Assembly (NCBI GenBank): GCA_018136815.1
Contig: CM030932.1
Span: forward strand, 8,323,628 to 8,387,627
Direction of reading: 5' to 3'
Source: Isochrysis galbana
Lineage: Eukaryota; Haptophyta; Isochrysidales; Isochrysidaceae
DNA: 64,000 nucleotides
Part shown: positions 29,391 to 39,045 of the stretch, piece by piece
Layout of the letters: each line of letters begins with the position of its first letter
How positions within the stretch are numbered: the stretch's first letter is position 1
The notes under the pieces: generated by a model
The model's database searches: none
What the model saw: the letters and a program-made list of their open reading frames with translations, nothing else
Told to the model about the DNA's origin: nothing
Program-made: the position numbers and the translations under genes

Positions 29391-29532
29391 AAGCTTTGAC
29401 GGCGTCTCTCTCTTATAATTTTAACAAGATCTAATGTTAAACAACTACAATACAACTGTGGACATTTGATCGCTCAATTCGACTGATGTCCCACTATTGA
29501 CGGAACGACACCTTTGGCTAGGATATAACATT

Positions 29533-30369
29533 AATTATTTTATAAATAGATATGCACACGCTCTCATTCCATCATTCCATCAATCACATCACTGCTTTCC
29601 CGCTTCCTGCTTCCTCTTGGTGCGGTTGTAACGCAACAAGACAGAGGCCTCAACTTGATCAGCCAAAGAAGTTGCACGCACAGAAGGAAACATACACGCA
29701 AGCAAAGAGAAGACATGCTCACACGAACCAGAATTAGGAATACCTCTCGGAGTCGGAGGCATCGCGGGGGGGGGGGAGGGGGGAGGGGGGTGTCTGCGTT
29801 CTCCCGCCTCCCGCCAACAGTGCCGTTCCCATGCGACTCGGCGACTCCGCTCCTAGGGGCTCACGGATTATGATAGTAACACGCGTAAATCTCACGCATC
29901 GAGAGTTGAACTAACAACTAACCAAGCTCGCACCGGATCTTTATTTTTCGCGCCTAGTGCCGCCGGCCATGCCTTTCTAATGAATTTCTTGTTGAAAAGG
30001 GGGTTTTGTTTTTGATCTCGTTGCTTGAGCAGCCCAAATATTCCGCAAAATATGCGAAATATTTTTTGGGCCATATTCGCCCAAATATCCCGCGAAATAT
30101 CCTGAATATTTCCGCCTGGGCCTACCTTGGGAGGCCTTGTTCGTGCGTGCGTTCGAGTTTCCGTCCTGAGGTTCGAGATGTGTAGCAAACTCGGACAAAC
30201 GACTCAAGGCGACGAAGTCGGGAGATTGCTAGAACTTTGCCATCAAGCAGTGCCGGGACTTTACCATCCAGTGCCGCAACGGGAGAGCAAGAGTCCGGTT
30301 CGGAAAAGACCCTGAACAACCACACACGTCCGCGCGCCACGCCTGTGATAGCTGCAATTTTTTATATAG
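29533..30369. other. Spacer with AT-rich ATATTT repeats
   Basis: G-runs at 29766-29790. At 30030-30110 the words CAAAATATGCGAAATATTTT and CGCGAAATATCCTGAATATT make a quasi-palindromic AT-rich cluster. No gene seen; the antisense frames here are unsupported. Confidence 0.35.
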
Positions 30370-30562
30370 GCACGAGAGGGTGCAACTCGAGGTTCCACAC
30401 CGCTTGCACCGCCGGGCGCCGGGCGCGCGTGCACCGCCGATTGACCTCTGAAAAAGTTTTGGGCCGAACTCGAGATTCACCAAACGACTGTTCAAGATCT
30501 TTCAAGACGGCGTCACACTTGTCAAAAAAACAACCAAACCTGAGGTTGCACCCTCTTCGTGC
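30370..30562. mobile_element. Possible 193-bp MITE-like inverted repeat
   Basis: GCACGAGAGGGTGCAACTCG at 30370 and, reverse-complemented from 30562, GCACGAAGAGGGTGCAACCT form an imperfect terminal inverted repeat. No clear target duplication. The interior contains a coding-like relic on the minus strand (PKTFSEVNRRCTR) shared with 63385-63420, so this may instead be the folded end of a larger element. Confidence 0.4.
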
Positions 30563-30730
30563 AACGAAGAAGGAACATGTCGAGTGACGCGTGACGCTTC
30601 GCTTACAGTGCTCCGATCACTGCCGTCGGCCATCTCATTGCTGTTGCAGCTTTCTCAGATTTCTCATCTTATAAAACCCGGCGGCTCGGATTCGCCGACG
30701 ACATACACGGTGTGACCTGCCGTCGAGCAA

Positions 30731-30990
30731 GTGGAGGACAACGACAGCACATGCCACCAACTCGTCGACCTCGACGAAGTGCGCAAGTTGTTGCCCGCCG
30801 AGCTGCAGAACACACTGCCTCATGATGTGCGGGACGTCTCGCAAGACCACGTGTTGAGGATCTTCAAACAGCTGTCTGACTACTTGCAAAAGAAGAGTTC
30901 CGAAGCCAAAGAGCAGCAACGTCAGCAGCCTCTGAATCGCACCATAACGGAAACGAGAAACGAGGGGCAATCTTGCTACGCAGGATTCCA
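30731..30990 (+). pseudogene. Short helical ORF next to repeat D
   Basis: After a TTATAAAA box at 30669 the frame from about 30719 reads CHQLVDLDEVRKLLPAELQN, then HVLRIFKQLSDYLQKKSSEA, a well-balanced helical peptide of about 80 residues, and then runs into repeat family D at 30937. There is no ATG (GTG at 30731). It may be the start of a retroelement gag or a 5'-truncated host exon; not recognised. Confidence 0.35.
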
Positions 30991-31330
30991 AGAGAACTAT
31001 CGAATACGACGAGAGAAGCGCGATGTGCCTCAGGGGGAGATACGAAGAAATCGCAAATTAAACATGATTGCCCCCAGAAGCAGATAAAGAAACGCAGGGG
31101 AGATAGCAAATTAAAACTATTTGCGAGGCGCCTGGAAGGAAGAAAAGTGGGGAAACTTCCCTTCTCTTCGAGAGAAAGAGAGAGGGCGCTCCACAACCCA
31201 AGATCCCATGCATCCAAGCGAAGCTTTTGACCGAGAATGAGAGAAAGCAGCGAATTATAACGATGAATGACGAATAACGAAGAGAAGAGCGAAGCCTAAC
31301 GAGTGTCGATTCGCGAATGCGACAGCAGCT
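30937..31330 (-). repeat. Repeat family D, copy 2 (inverted)
   Basis: Inverted match to 21402-21811 with scattered substitutions and a few small indels. Together the two copies make an inverted pair 9 kb apart that encloses the lipase gene and the TIR element. Confidence 0.7.
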
Positions 31331-31736
31331 CTCCCTCTCCCTCCACACATCACACTGTCCAAGCCCCAACACAGCCACAACCAGCTCACACATCCACCAA
31401 CACAACCACCTCATTCTCACCTCACTTGTCACATGACACAACCACCAGCACAGTCACTCCCTCACCACTCCACAGACCACAGACTTGATTCGGACATATC
31501 AATGTCAACCTGATGAAAGGTAAAAGGTACAATACGGACCAAGGTGAATTAAGCATAAACTTAGTTGCACAACACAGCTGTGCAAATGTTCGCACGACGC
31601 CGTCACACACATTGCGTCTCTCACACACACCAGCCGCTCATTTTGCTTTCTATTGTTTGACTAGTAGTACTATCACATCATCACCATCACTTTGTGACAT
31701 GTCTAACTGCAACAACTACCCATCCTCGCCATCGTC
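31331..31736. other. CA-rich spacer, no gene
   Basis: Many CACA and CCACA words; the right part is likely the 3' untranslated region of the minus-strand ATP pyrophosphatase gene. Nothing else seen. Confidence 0.4.
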
Positions 31737-32681
31737 TCAGCTTGTAGTTAAGCTACCGAGTAGAGGATCACTGCCACGGACATCCCACACCTCGGCAATC
31801 GTATGAAATTCGCCATTTTCTCCAAATGCGTCGGTGTCGGGGCTAAGCCTCGATCGGAATGATTCATCAAACAGCTCTCCGACGTGAACATCATCGATCG
31901 AGACGGCACATACGCGGCAAGGCGTGCCGGAGGCCTCCAGATCACTCGCCAATCTATCATACGGAACTTTCCACAATGGATTATAAAGATGGGCGCCCAT
32001 GGCTGCGACAGCAGGTCCCAAATGCTCTGCGCGCCACTGTGCGATGTGCTCCAGGTGCAAGTCACCAGTGCAGACCCTGCGCACTGGCACAGGGGCAAGC
32101 GATTTGATCAGGTGCAAGGCATCAGTGATGCTTCTCACGTATGGAGAATACGGCCATAGGGGACAGCCGATGAGGGGCAGCCCTAAAGTCTCGGCCTGCC
32201 GACAAATTACGTCGATTGAAATCTCTTGATGCGCAACCTGTCGGTTGGTACCGTCAAACGTGGTAAGGAGAACGAGCCTCGTCTTTGAGGAGTGCTCCTT
32301 ACACAATGCGCGCGCGGCGAGAAAAGAATCCTTTCCGCCCGACCACAAGAGTACATCAATACCGTGAGTTGCAGCGTCAACGGCGTCGAAGCTACCGCAG
32401 AGCACGGCCGGCGCCTTGATGCGAGCGGAGCGCTTATCGAGCGGGACATTTTCGTGGCTGTAAGGGCAGTGCCGGCAGCCGCAGCCGCAACACCGACCAC
32501 GTGCCTTGAGAGTGGAGGCGGTAAAGACTCGATAGCCCGTCGTCGGATCCTCGTAGTGCGGCTTGAATGCCGCCTCCGCCGCCGCGTGCAATGCAGCGAT
32601 GTCCTCGATGTCCGCCGCGTCGGCGGCCCCGTCGTCCTCTGCCGCCATCGCCGGCTGAAGGACGTGGGGAGGCCAAAACAA
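31737..32681 (-). CDS. PP-loop ATP pyrophosphatase, DPH6-like
   Basis: 314 residues from the ATG at 32681; an ATG at 32648 (MAAEDDGAAD) gives 303 and may be the true start. Residues 43-76 form a Cys-rich domain (DPTTGYRVFTAS, RGRCCGCGCRHCPYSH) that matches the short DUF5522-type domain. Residues 114-119 (SGGKDS) are the PP-loop that binds ATP and activates a substrate by adenylation. The C-terminal GENGEFHT at about 284-291 is the signature of the diphthine-ammonia ligase (DPH6/MJ0570) branch, which makes the last step of diphthamide on elongation factor 2. The Cys-rich domain fused in front is not part of classical DPH6, so the substrate may differ. Single exon. Confidence 0.75.
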   Translation of the reverse strand: MFWPPHVLQPAMAAEDDGAADAADIEDIAALHAAAEAAFKPHYEDPTTGYRVFTASTLKARGRCCGCGCRHCPYSHENVPLDKRSARIKAPAVLCGSFDAVDAATHGIDVLLWSGGKDSFLAARALCKEHSSKTRLVLLTTFDGTNRQVAHQEISIDVICRQAETLGLPLIGCPLWPYSPYVRSITDALHLIKSLAPVPVRRVCTGDLHLEHIAQWRAEHLGPAVAAMGAHLYNPLWKVPYDRLASDLEASGTPCRVCAVSIDDVHVGELFDESFRSRLSPDTDAFGENGEFHTIAEVWDVRGSDPLLGSLTTS

Positions 32682-33161
32682 AAGGTCGCCTTTTTATTGT
32701 AGAGAAGAGTCCACCCCTCCCTGCTGCCTTCGCCACGCGAGGCTCTCTCTTCTCTTTTGTTTCTTTCTTTCATGTTATCTTCTCTCACCACGGCCGCGGA
32801 TCGCCGCCGACGACGGGGCTCTGTGCATCCTCCTCTCTCCCTTCTACAACTCTATTCGGCCATGCCCTCTACTCTACTCTAGAGTAGCTAAAGTAGAGTA
32901 GAGTACGAGTACCTTTGTACTTGCTGTGCCTTATCTTTCTACCCCCTGTTCCCCCGCGCCTCCCTCGCCGCCCTCGCCGCTCTCCCCGTTCCTATGCCCC
33001 CCCCCCTCTCCCTATTCGCTCTGCCCCTCCCCCCCCCCCCCCCCCCCCCCCACTGCAGCCAGCGCCGCCGGTCAGGCCCCCGACCCTCTCGCCCCCCGCC
33101 CCCCCCCCCCCTTCACTCTTCCTGACTCTCCTCCGCCCGCCGCCGCGCGCCGGGGGGAGCG
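32682..33161. other. Divergent promoter with C-tract
   Basis: Between the starts of the minus-strand pyrophosphatase and the plus-strand NDUFA9-like gene. 32870-32920 repeats TAGAGTAG words. 33000-33130 is nearly all C with a run of about 20 C at 33030, 110 bp before the NDUFA9 start. Confidence 0.45.
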
Positions 33162-34551
33162 ATGTCGCTCGCCAGGCTCACCGCAAAGGGGAGCATGAAG
33201 ATGGGCCGCTCCTCCGTCTCCGGCCTTCGTGTCACCATCTTTGGCTCATCAGGGTTCCTCGGCCGCTATGTCGTCTCACGCCTCGGCGCAGTCGGCTGTC
33301 AGATGGTGCTTCCCTACCGCGGGGACGAGTTGTATATGCGTCATCTGAAGCCAATGGCCGACCTCGGGGCTATCAATTTCGTCAAGGGCACAATCCGCAG
33401 CCTCGAAGATATCCAGGCTGCTGTCGAGGGCAGCAACGTCGTCATTAACTTGCTGGGGCTCCGCCAAGAGACCAGGTGCGCCGGGCGCGCCGAACGCCCC
33501 GATGAGACGCCTTATATGCAGACTTTCGCATCGCGCTGAGTCATTACTTTTGCTCGGCGCAGCAGACCCACACCCACCCACCGATAGTTGGCCTGCATCG
33601 CTAGTGCCTCTGAGGATAACTTGGGCCATCTCCTTGCTGAGAGAATCGTATGGGATCCTAACACCAGACACCGGTTTTTCTGGCCAGTCCACGTCCCTTC
33701 TTGACACGCGCTTGCCACCGACACGTAGGCGCTGGTCCTTTGGCGATTGTCACGTGAACTTCCCCGCCGTGCTCGCCGAGGTGTGTGCAGAGCAGGGAGT
33801 GGAGAGTTTCATCCACATGTCTGCGTTGGGGGCTACGACATCGTCGGATAGTGCTCTGCTTCGGAGCAAGGCTGTCGGCGAGGTCGCTGTGAGGGAAGGC
33901 TTCCCATCTGCAACCATCTTGCGGCCGGCAACTGTGTTTGGTGATGAGGACAAATTCCTCAACCGCAAGGCTATCTTTGCGCGCCACCTGCCTTTCTTCC
34001 CACTCGTGGATGGTGGTGAGGCAAAGGCACAACCTGTCTTTGTGGATGATGTTGCAAAAGCCGTGGTGGCAGCCGTGAGCGACTCCTCCACAGCAGGGAA
34101 GACCTATTCATTGGCTGGGCCGAAAGTTTATACTCAGAAGGAGCTCGCCGAGTTTGTCTTCAAGGCAATTGGCGACGAGCCAATGACTGTCTCAACCCCC
34201 AAGTCGGTTGCTCTTGTTGGTGCTGCTGTTGCTGGTTTGATACCCGCGCCTTGGATGACTCCTGATCTGGTGCGCGGCCACCCGCTAGCATTCATGTATC
34301 CTGGATCATCGCAGCGGGGCATGGCTCAATGCTATGTTCGCTCCTTTAGCCCATTGTCTGCCCTGTTCTCGCAGGTTCGTCTGGAGAGCATTGACACCAT
34401 AATGGAAAACGAGCCAACAACGAGCCTCTCCTTTGCAGAGCTTGGCCTCAAAGCGAGACCTATGGAAGAGCTTGCGGCACGCTATCTATTCATGTACAAG
34501 AAGAAGTCTCCTTTCGCCGACGATGGTGTTTTTGTGAAGGAGCCCCAGTAG
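33162..34551 (+). CDS. NDUFA9: NDUFA9-like complex I 39-kDa subunit
   Basis: join(33162..33475, 33729..34269, 34375..34551), 343 residues. After a basic, Ser-rich mitochondrial leader (MSLARLTAKGSMKM) comes the Rossmann glycine motif VTIFGSSGFLGRYV (atypical short-chain dehydrogenase fold). VINLLG then TRRWSFGDCHVNFP across the first splice and the ATILRPATVFGDEDKFLN block are typical of NDUFA9, which binds NADPH and stabilises the junction of complex I in the inner mitochondrial membrane. Intron 1 (253 nt) has donor AG|GTGCGC. Intron 2 (105 nt) is a multiple of three without stops; removing it joins PDL to VRLESID, as expected for the family, whereas retention inserts 35 unrelated residues. 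The C-terminus is YKKKSPFADDGVFVKEPQ. Length fits the family. Confidence 0.85.
33476..33728 (+). other. Intron 1 of the NDUFA9-like gene
   Basis: 253 nt, GTGCGC...GTAG. Contains stops in the exon frame; splicing gives T-R-R-W-S-F across the junction. Confidence 0.8.
34270..34374 (+). other. Intron 2 of the NDUFA9-like gene, stop-free
   Basis: 105 nt, donor GTGCGC, acceptor TCTCGCAG, phase 0 and open in frame. The protein text inside it (a Met/Ser-rich stretch) fits nothing in the family, whereas the spliced PDLVRLESID does. Confidence 0.7.
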
Positions 34552-34906
34552 GCTATCGGTGTGGAGATGTCGTGCAAGCACGCTTGCTTCGCGTGCAGAC
34601 TGAATGCACAATCGCCCAAGCCAACGTCAATCATTTCGTGAGGCGCAAAGCAATCCTGTTGCCTCGGCTGCCCCCATATCCTTCCATGTGTCGCAAGATG
34701 GTCAGAATGGGATGCATTCGGGCAAGATAGAGTAGTGGCTTTCGGCTTTCTCCCTCAGCTCTTTGCAATGCACTCCCCTCGTCGATGGTAGAGCGCGGCA
34801 TTGCAGCAGTACTGCAACCATTTGGCTCAAGTCGAGCATTTCAGCCCTCTATCACACTTTCTATATCCATATGGCACCGTACAAGAATAATGAACAAAAT
34901 AATTAA
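34552..34906. other. 3' region of the NDUFA9-like gene
   Basis: Non-coding, no repeat recognised until the LTR-like start TGTTACATCC at 34907. Likely holds the 3' untranslated region. Confidence 0.4.
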
Positions 34907-36085
34907 TGTTACATCCTAGCCAACCCCACTAGTAGCACTATAGCTAATTGGACAACGTTCCAGTGCCCCGGAATCTGTCGAGTCGAGCGGAGCCGGAGGG
35001 CTCTGAGCCACTCCGTCGCGAGCAGCACCGGCGGCTAGCGCGGCGCTTTGGCCCTCCTCCCCACCGGGAGTCGGGTGAATGAAATTCTGGACTGGGTCGG
35101 GCAACCCCATTTGGGTGTCTGGACGGGGAACGAACGGCGAACGAAGGGCTGTGGGGCGGCGAGGCGCTCCTAGCGGCCCTAGTGTGTTGGGTTTTAAGAG
35201 ATTGTTAGACCTACAAAGAACTCTTCCCTCAGGGAGGGAGCCTAGGCTGCTTGAGTGCAGCGACGCAGCGAACAACGACGGACAACGGAGCTGAGAACAA
35301 CAGGATACACCGACCCACGAACACACCGGAATCATTCACCCAAACCAAGCAAATTATCAAGCAACCGCGACCCCAAATCACCGATAACTCAAACACGTCG
35401 CGAGAGACGGAGAGAGAGAGCGAGAGAGAGAGAGACTCCGCAGCGACGGCCGGAGCGTGTCTCCGTTGTAACTTCCCACGTAGCGGAGAGTCCGAAGGGG
35501 AGCGTCCTGTCGCGCGACCACGGCGATCACTTTGGATACAGATCGCGACGAGATATCTTCACGACCGAATAAATCTTGCCGTTGAGCGTGAACCTTCTAG
35601 ACGCTTCTAACGAACAACCCTGAGTAGCAACCAAGGGGAAGAAACACCAAAGGGGCCAAGGGCTTGCATGTAACTTGCATCAAGGGGAAAGATTCCCTCA
35701 CCTAGGAAGCGAACCTACACCGGTCTCCAAGGGGAGATAGCAAATTAAACCTCAAATCTCGAGCGGATAGAGCAACCGACTTGCTCGCCAAAACCTTGAC
35801 CGAGAAGAAAGAAGCAAGGACCTACAAGCCAAGGGTAGCGGACCTAGGGAATGTGAGAGGAAATTTCCGAACGCCAACGCCAAACGCCGAACGCGGGAAG
35901 GCAACGAAACCCTAACCAGGCCAAGCAGAACCTACGAAGAACAGGCCTGGACGACAACGAAAGTGAGCAGGTCCCAAGAAAGAACCGGAACCCAACAAGA
36001 AACGACAAGCCTTGCAAGAAGCTAAACAAGCCTTCACAAGGTAACCTGAGAGCCTGAGACAAGCGCGCAGCGAGTGACAGGCGAC

Positions 36086-36298
36086 CTGGCTCCTTTGGGT
36101 CAAGATTACCCGAAAGGAGGAAACCTGGAATCTAGACCTGACAGACAGGCTAGAAGGAACGAAACGAGAACTCGAATTCTAGATCGCTAGGGACGAACCC
36201 TACCAACCTAGATGTACCTGAGCTTCACCGTGTGGCCGCACGGCGAAGGACCTGGAAACAAGAGCCTGGAAATCGCATCATCTAGGATGAATGCGACA
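36086..36298 (-). repeat. 213-bp end repeat, 3' copy
   Basis: Identical over its full length to 40243-40455. On the element strand it starts TGTCGCATTCATCC next to a G6 polypurine tract and ends AGGAGCCAG. Confidence 0.9.
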
Positions 36299-36675
36299 CC
36301 CCCCGACTAAGATCGAGACGTCTCCCGATGTCGAGCGGTGAACCTGGAAACAGAGACCTGGAAACTGGAACCTGAGCTGACCAGAGGTCAGAATCGGAAC
36401 AAGAAGCAACGGAACATAGCGAGCGAAACGTGGAGACAAGAACACCCTTTGGATCCAAAGCGAGCACGAAATCGGCGGCTTAACGCGGCGGCCTCTTTCG
36501 TACGCACTGCCCCACCCACTTCTCCCTTTTACAGGAGCTTTGCTCGGGTGTTGCGCCGGGTGTAGAGCGCAGGCAGCACGCGTTCATCACCTCCATGATT
36601 CGCTCTTGAACTCGGAGCCCTAGCCGAGGCGTGGGGCTAGCCTAGAGGGACGGGTCCCTTACCCAAGACATGGGA

Positions 36676-39045
36676 TCAACGGGAGTGGAGCCTGGAGCGA
36701 GTGCGCGAAGACGGCGCATCGAGAACGAGAGGAAGAGGAGTATCCCTGGCTGACGAAGAAGTTGCTTCCGGGGACTCAACATCTTCTGGACAAGTCTCCT
36801 CGACGGAGCGATCATAATCATCAAGCAAATCAGAACAACGACGGAGCAACTCGGAACGAGGCTCCCAGGTGGCTTCTCGAAGAGAATAGCCACGCCACTT
36901 CACGAGGTACTCGGTAGAATCGCCATGGCTACGACGATCGAGCAACTTCTCAACGATGTACTCGTCGTCAGCCAGCGGCTCTTCATCAACGAAAGTATGA
37001 TACGGCCGGAGGTTCGAGATGTGCACCTCCTCCTTGACTAACCGGTTCTCCAGATCACGGAGTCGGTACCTAGTGTCGGACAGAGCCTCTACGACGCGGT
37101 AGGGACCCGAGTAGATGAATTGCAACTTGTTGGCATGGCCTGGTAATCGCATGCAGACGCGATCCCCAGGTTCGAAACGAGCTGGTCTTTGAGACTTGAT
37201 CGTAGCGTCACGGACCGACTCAGCCTGAGCGGCTAGGGTAGCCTCGAGAGCGCTGGACCAAGAGAGGCGGAGGCTCGCATTGAGCCTGGATGCGTACGAG
37301 CGAACGTCGGCGGACGCCGCCTCGAGAGCAGTTGGCGAAACAGACTTCGGATCAGAGAGTTGAGCGGGCAGACGCAGCTCACGCCCAAAGATCAAAGACG
37401 CTGGAGACCGGGAGGTGACACGACCGGAAGAAGCCCTCAACGAGAGGAGTAGGAACGGCAAATGGTCGACCCAATGACCGCCACCCTCGTTCGAGGCGCG
37501 CATCAAACGAATGAGCGTTTGCTGAGCGCGTTCGACGAAGCCTACACCCTCATGTCGATACGGCTCTGTACTCGACAAATCAGTCCCGGTGAGCTCCAGA
37601 ATACGCGAAACAAGAACCGAACAAAGATTCGAACCGGCGTCGGTCCGAAGCTGCCTAGGGACTCCATAACGCGTCACAATCAAGCGGATGAACATGTCCA
37701 AGGCCACCTCCGACGAAGGATCCCCATTCGAAGGCTCAGCCTCAATCCATCGAGTGAGCGAGTCGATGAAGACGACCAGCTTGTCGTAACCCGAGACTCC
37801 AGGCACGAAGTTGTGAGTGGGAGCCAGTGCGAGCACGTCGCAGTAGACCACATCAAAGGGGTAGGTGCCCACGGAGAGACCGGAGGGCGACGCTAGAGCC
37901 CTAGGTAGCGGCTTGGCGAGGGTGCACTCGTGGCATTCCCGGACGTAGGATGCAACGTCGGAAGACATGCCAGGCCAGTATACCCGAGTACGAAGAAGAC
38001 CGGACATACGAGAAACTCCAAGGTGACCGGAGCGATCGTGGTAGGCAAAGAGGTAGCGAGACCGCAACAAGGGCGGAACATAGAGCACTAGCGAGTCCGG
38101 GTCGGTGGAGTCAAGGACGGTGCAATAGTAGACGAGCCCATCGTGAACGACGAAACGGCGAAACATCTTGGATTGCTGAGCGGGAACGGGAGCGACAGAA
38201 CTGGAACACGAATCATCTTCGGCAATGGGGCCTGAGGCGGCGGCCGGCGGAGGCGACCCTAGGCCTGATGGCTCGTGATTGACCGTCTCTCCTGAGCCTA
38301 GGAGTGGCTCTACGAACGGATCTTCCGCCAGGGCCGCTCTCATCTCTTCGGAAGTCGGCGTACCCGGGGCCAAATAACTGGACTGGATGGCGGGCCCGGA
38401 ATCGGAGGCTCGACGACGAGATCGGTCCAAAGCTTGAAGCCCTCGCGCCGTAGCTACGGAGCGCGTGATGGCAGCCACCGGATGAGACCGTTCATGCTCG
38501 GCTAGAGACTCTGAGCCAGGCTCACGTACCGCTAACGACGCTGGGCCGGCGAGTGGTTCGTCTTCGTGTTCCGGCTCCAGGGATGCTAGCCGGGACAGCC
38601 CGTCAGCATCCTGATGAACAGCTCCTGGTTTATGTTCGACATCGAACCGGTACTCAGCCAACTTGAGAGCCCACCGAGTCAGCCGAGAGGCTGGCCCACC
38701 GGCTACTTGATCCTTCATGGTATGCAGCCATCGCAGCGCGGAGTGGTCGACGACTAACTTGAACCGACGCCCCCAAAGGTAGGGTCGCCAATTTCGGATT
38801 GATTCCAGGGCAGCCAAGAGCTCAATCTCGGTCACCGTCCAGTGGCGTTCGGCCGAGGTGAGACTGCGAGCGTAGTACCCAACGACTCGTTCACGGTTAT
38901 CGTCTCCTAGCTGCGAGAGGATGCCGGCGATGCCCAACTTGCTAGCCCCATCGGTCTTGACGATGAAGGGCCGATCATCCCTGGGGGAGTCAAGACGGGC
39001 TCCGAGGTGATCGCTGTCTTGAGCTCTTGGATAGCTCGGCGACAC
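36676..39045 (-). CDS. Gypsy pol: RNase H, integrase, chromodomain
   Basis: 789-residue frame. In order: RNase H (FIVKTDGASKLGIAGIL, TEIELLAALESIRNW, VVDHSALRWL), the integrase zinc-binding HHCC (YHDRSGHLGVS...CHECTLAKP), the integrase core with its acidic triad in VYCDVLALAP, LRTDAGSNL and EGVGFVERAQ, and a C-terminal chromodomain (YIVEKLLDRR, EYLVKWRGYSLREATWEPRS) at about 690-740. The chromodomain assigns it to chromoviruses, which target insertion to marked heterochromatin. It overlaps the reverse-transcriptase frame by 139 nt but in another frame, so the first residues (about 1-24) are probably not translated as such. No internal stops. Confidence 0.9.
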   Translation of the reverse strand: MSPSYPRAQDSDHLGARLDSPRDDRPFIVKTDGASKLGIAGILSQLGDDNRERVVGYYARSLTSAERHWTVTEIELLAALESIRNWRPYLWGRRFKLVVDHSALRWLHTMKDQVAGGPASRLTRWALKLAEYRFDVEHKPGAVHQDADGLSRLASLEPEHEDEPLAGPASLAVREPGSESLAEHERSHPVAAITRSVATARGLQALDRSRRRASDSGPAIQSSYLAPGTPTSEEMRAALAEDPFVEPLLGSGETVNHEPSGLGSPPPAAASGPIAEDDSCSSSVAPVPAQQSKMFRRFVVHDGLVYYCTVLDSTDPDSLVLYVPPLLRSRYLFAYHDRSGHLGVSRMSGLLRTRVYWPGMSSDVASYVRECHECTLAKPLPRALASPSGLSVGTYPFDVVYCDVLALAPTHNFVPGVSGYDKLVVFIDSLTRWIEAEPSNGDPSSEVALDMFIRLIVTRYGVPRQLRTDAGSNLCSVLVSRILELTGTDLSSTEPYRHEGVGFVERAQQTLIRLMRASNEGGGHWVDHLPFLLLSLRASSGRVTSRSPASLIFGRELRLPAQLSDPKSVSPTALEAASADVRSYASRLNASLRLSWSSALEATLAAQAESVRDATIKSQRPARFEPGDRVCMRLPGHANKLQFIYSGPYRVVEALSDTRYRLRDLENRLVKEEVHISNLRPYHTFVDEEPLADDEYIVEKLLDRRSHGDSTEYLVKWRGYSLREATWEPRSELLRRCSDLLDDYDRSVEETCPEDVESPEATSSSARDTPLPLVLDAPSSRTRSRLHSR

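Larger units (their letters stand above)
26740..29513 (+). mobile_element. 2.77-kb TIR element with acidic-protein ORF
   Basis: The ends are AAGTCGCGTTCCGTCAAAAG and, reverse-complemented at the right, AGGTGTCGTTCCGTCAATAG. The element splits a copy of repeat family C exactly (GTGGGGTT before, GGCTAGGATATAACA after), with TT present on both sides as a possible 2-bp target duplication. Inside each end are long subterminal inverted repeats built from units with ACGCCGTGCGT, CGAGATGTTTCGTT and CATGTGATT (26835-27200 at the left as about 2.5 tandem units of about 155 bp, 29080-29390 at the right). No recognisable transposase is present; the only large ORF is the acidic protein at 27460. A non-autonomous DNA transposon carrying a gene is the simplest reading. 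Confidence 0.7.

Noticed and set aside
36087-36298. Calling 212 bp as the full LTR with certainty
   Set aside because: It has TG..CA borders and a polypurine tract, but no TGG primer-binding site follows, no matching 5-bp duplication flanks it, and a 1.39-kb LTR model explains the extra homology; left open.
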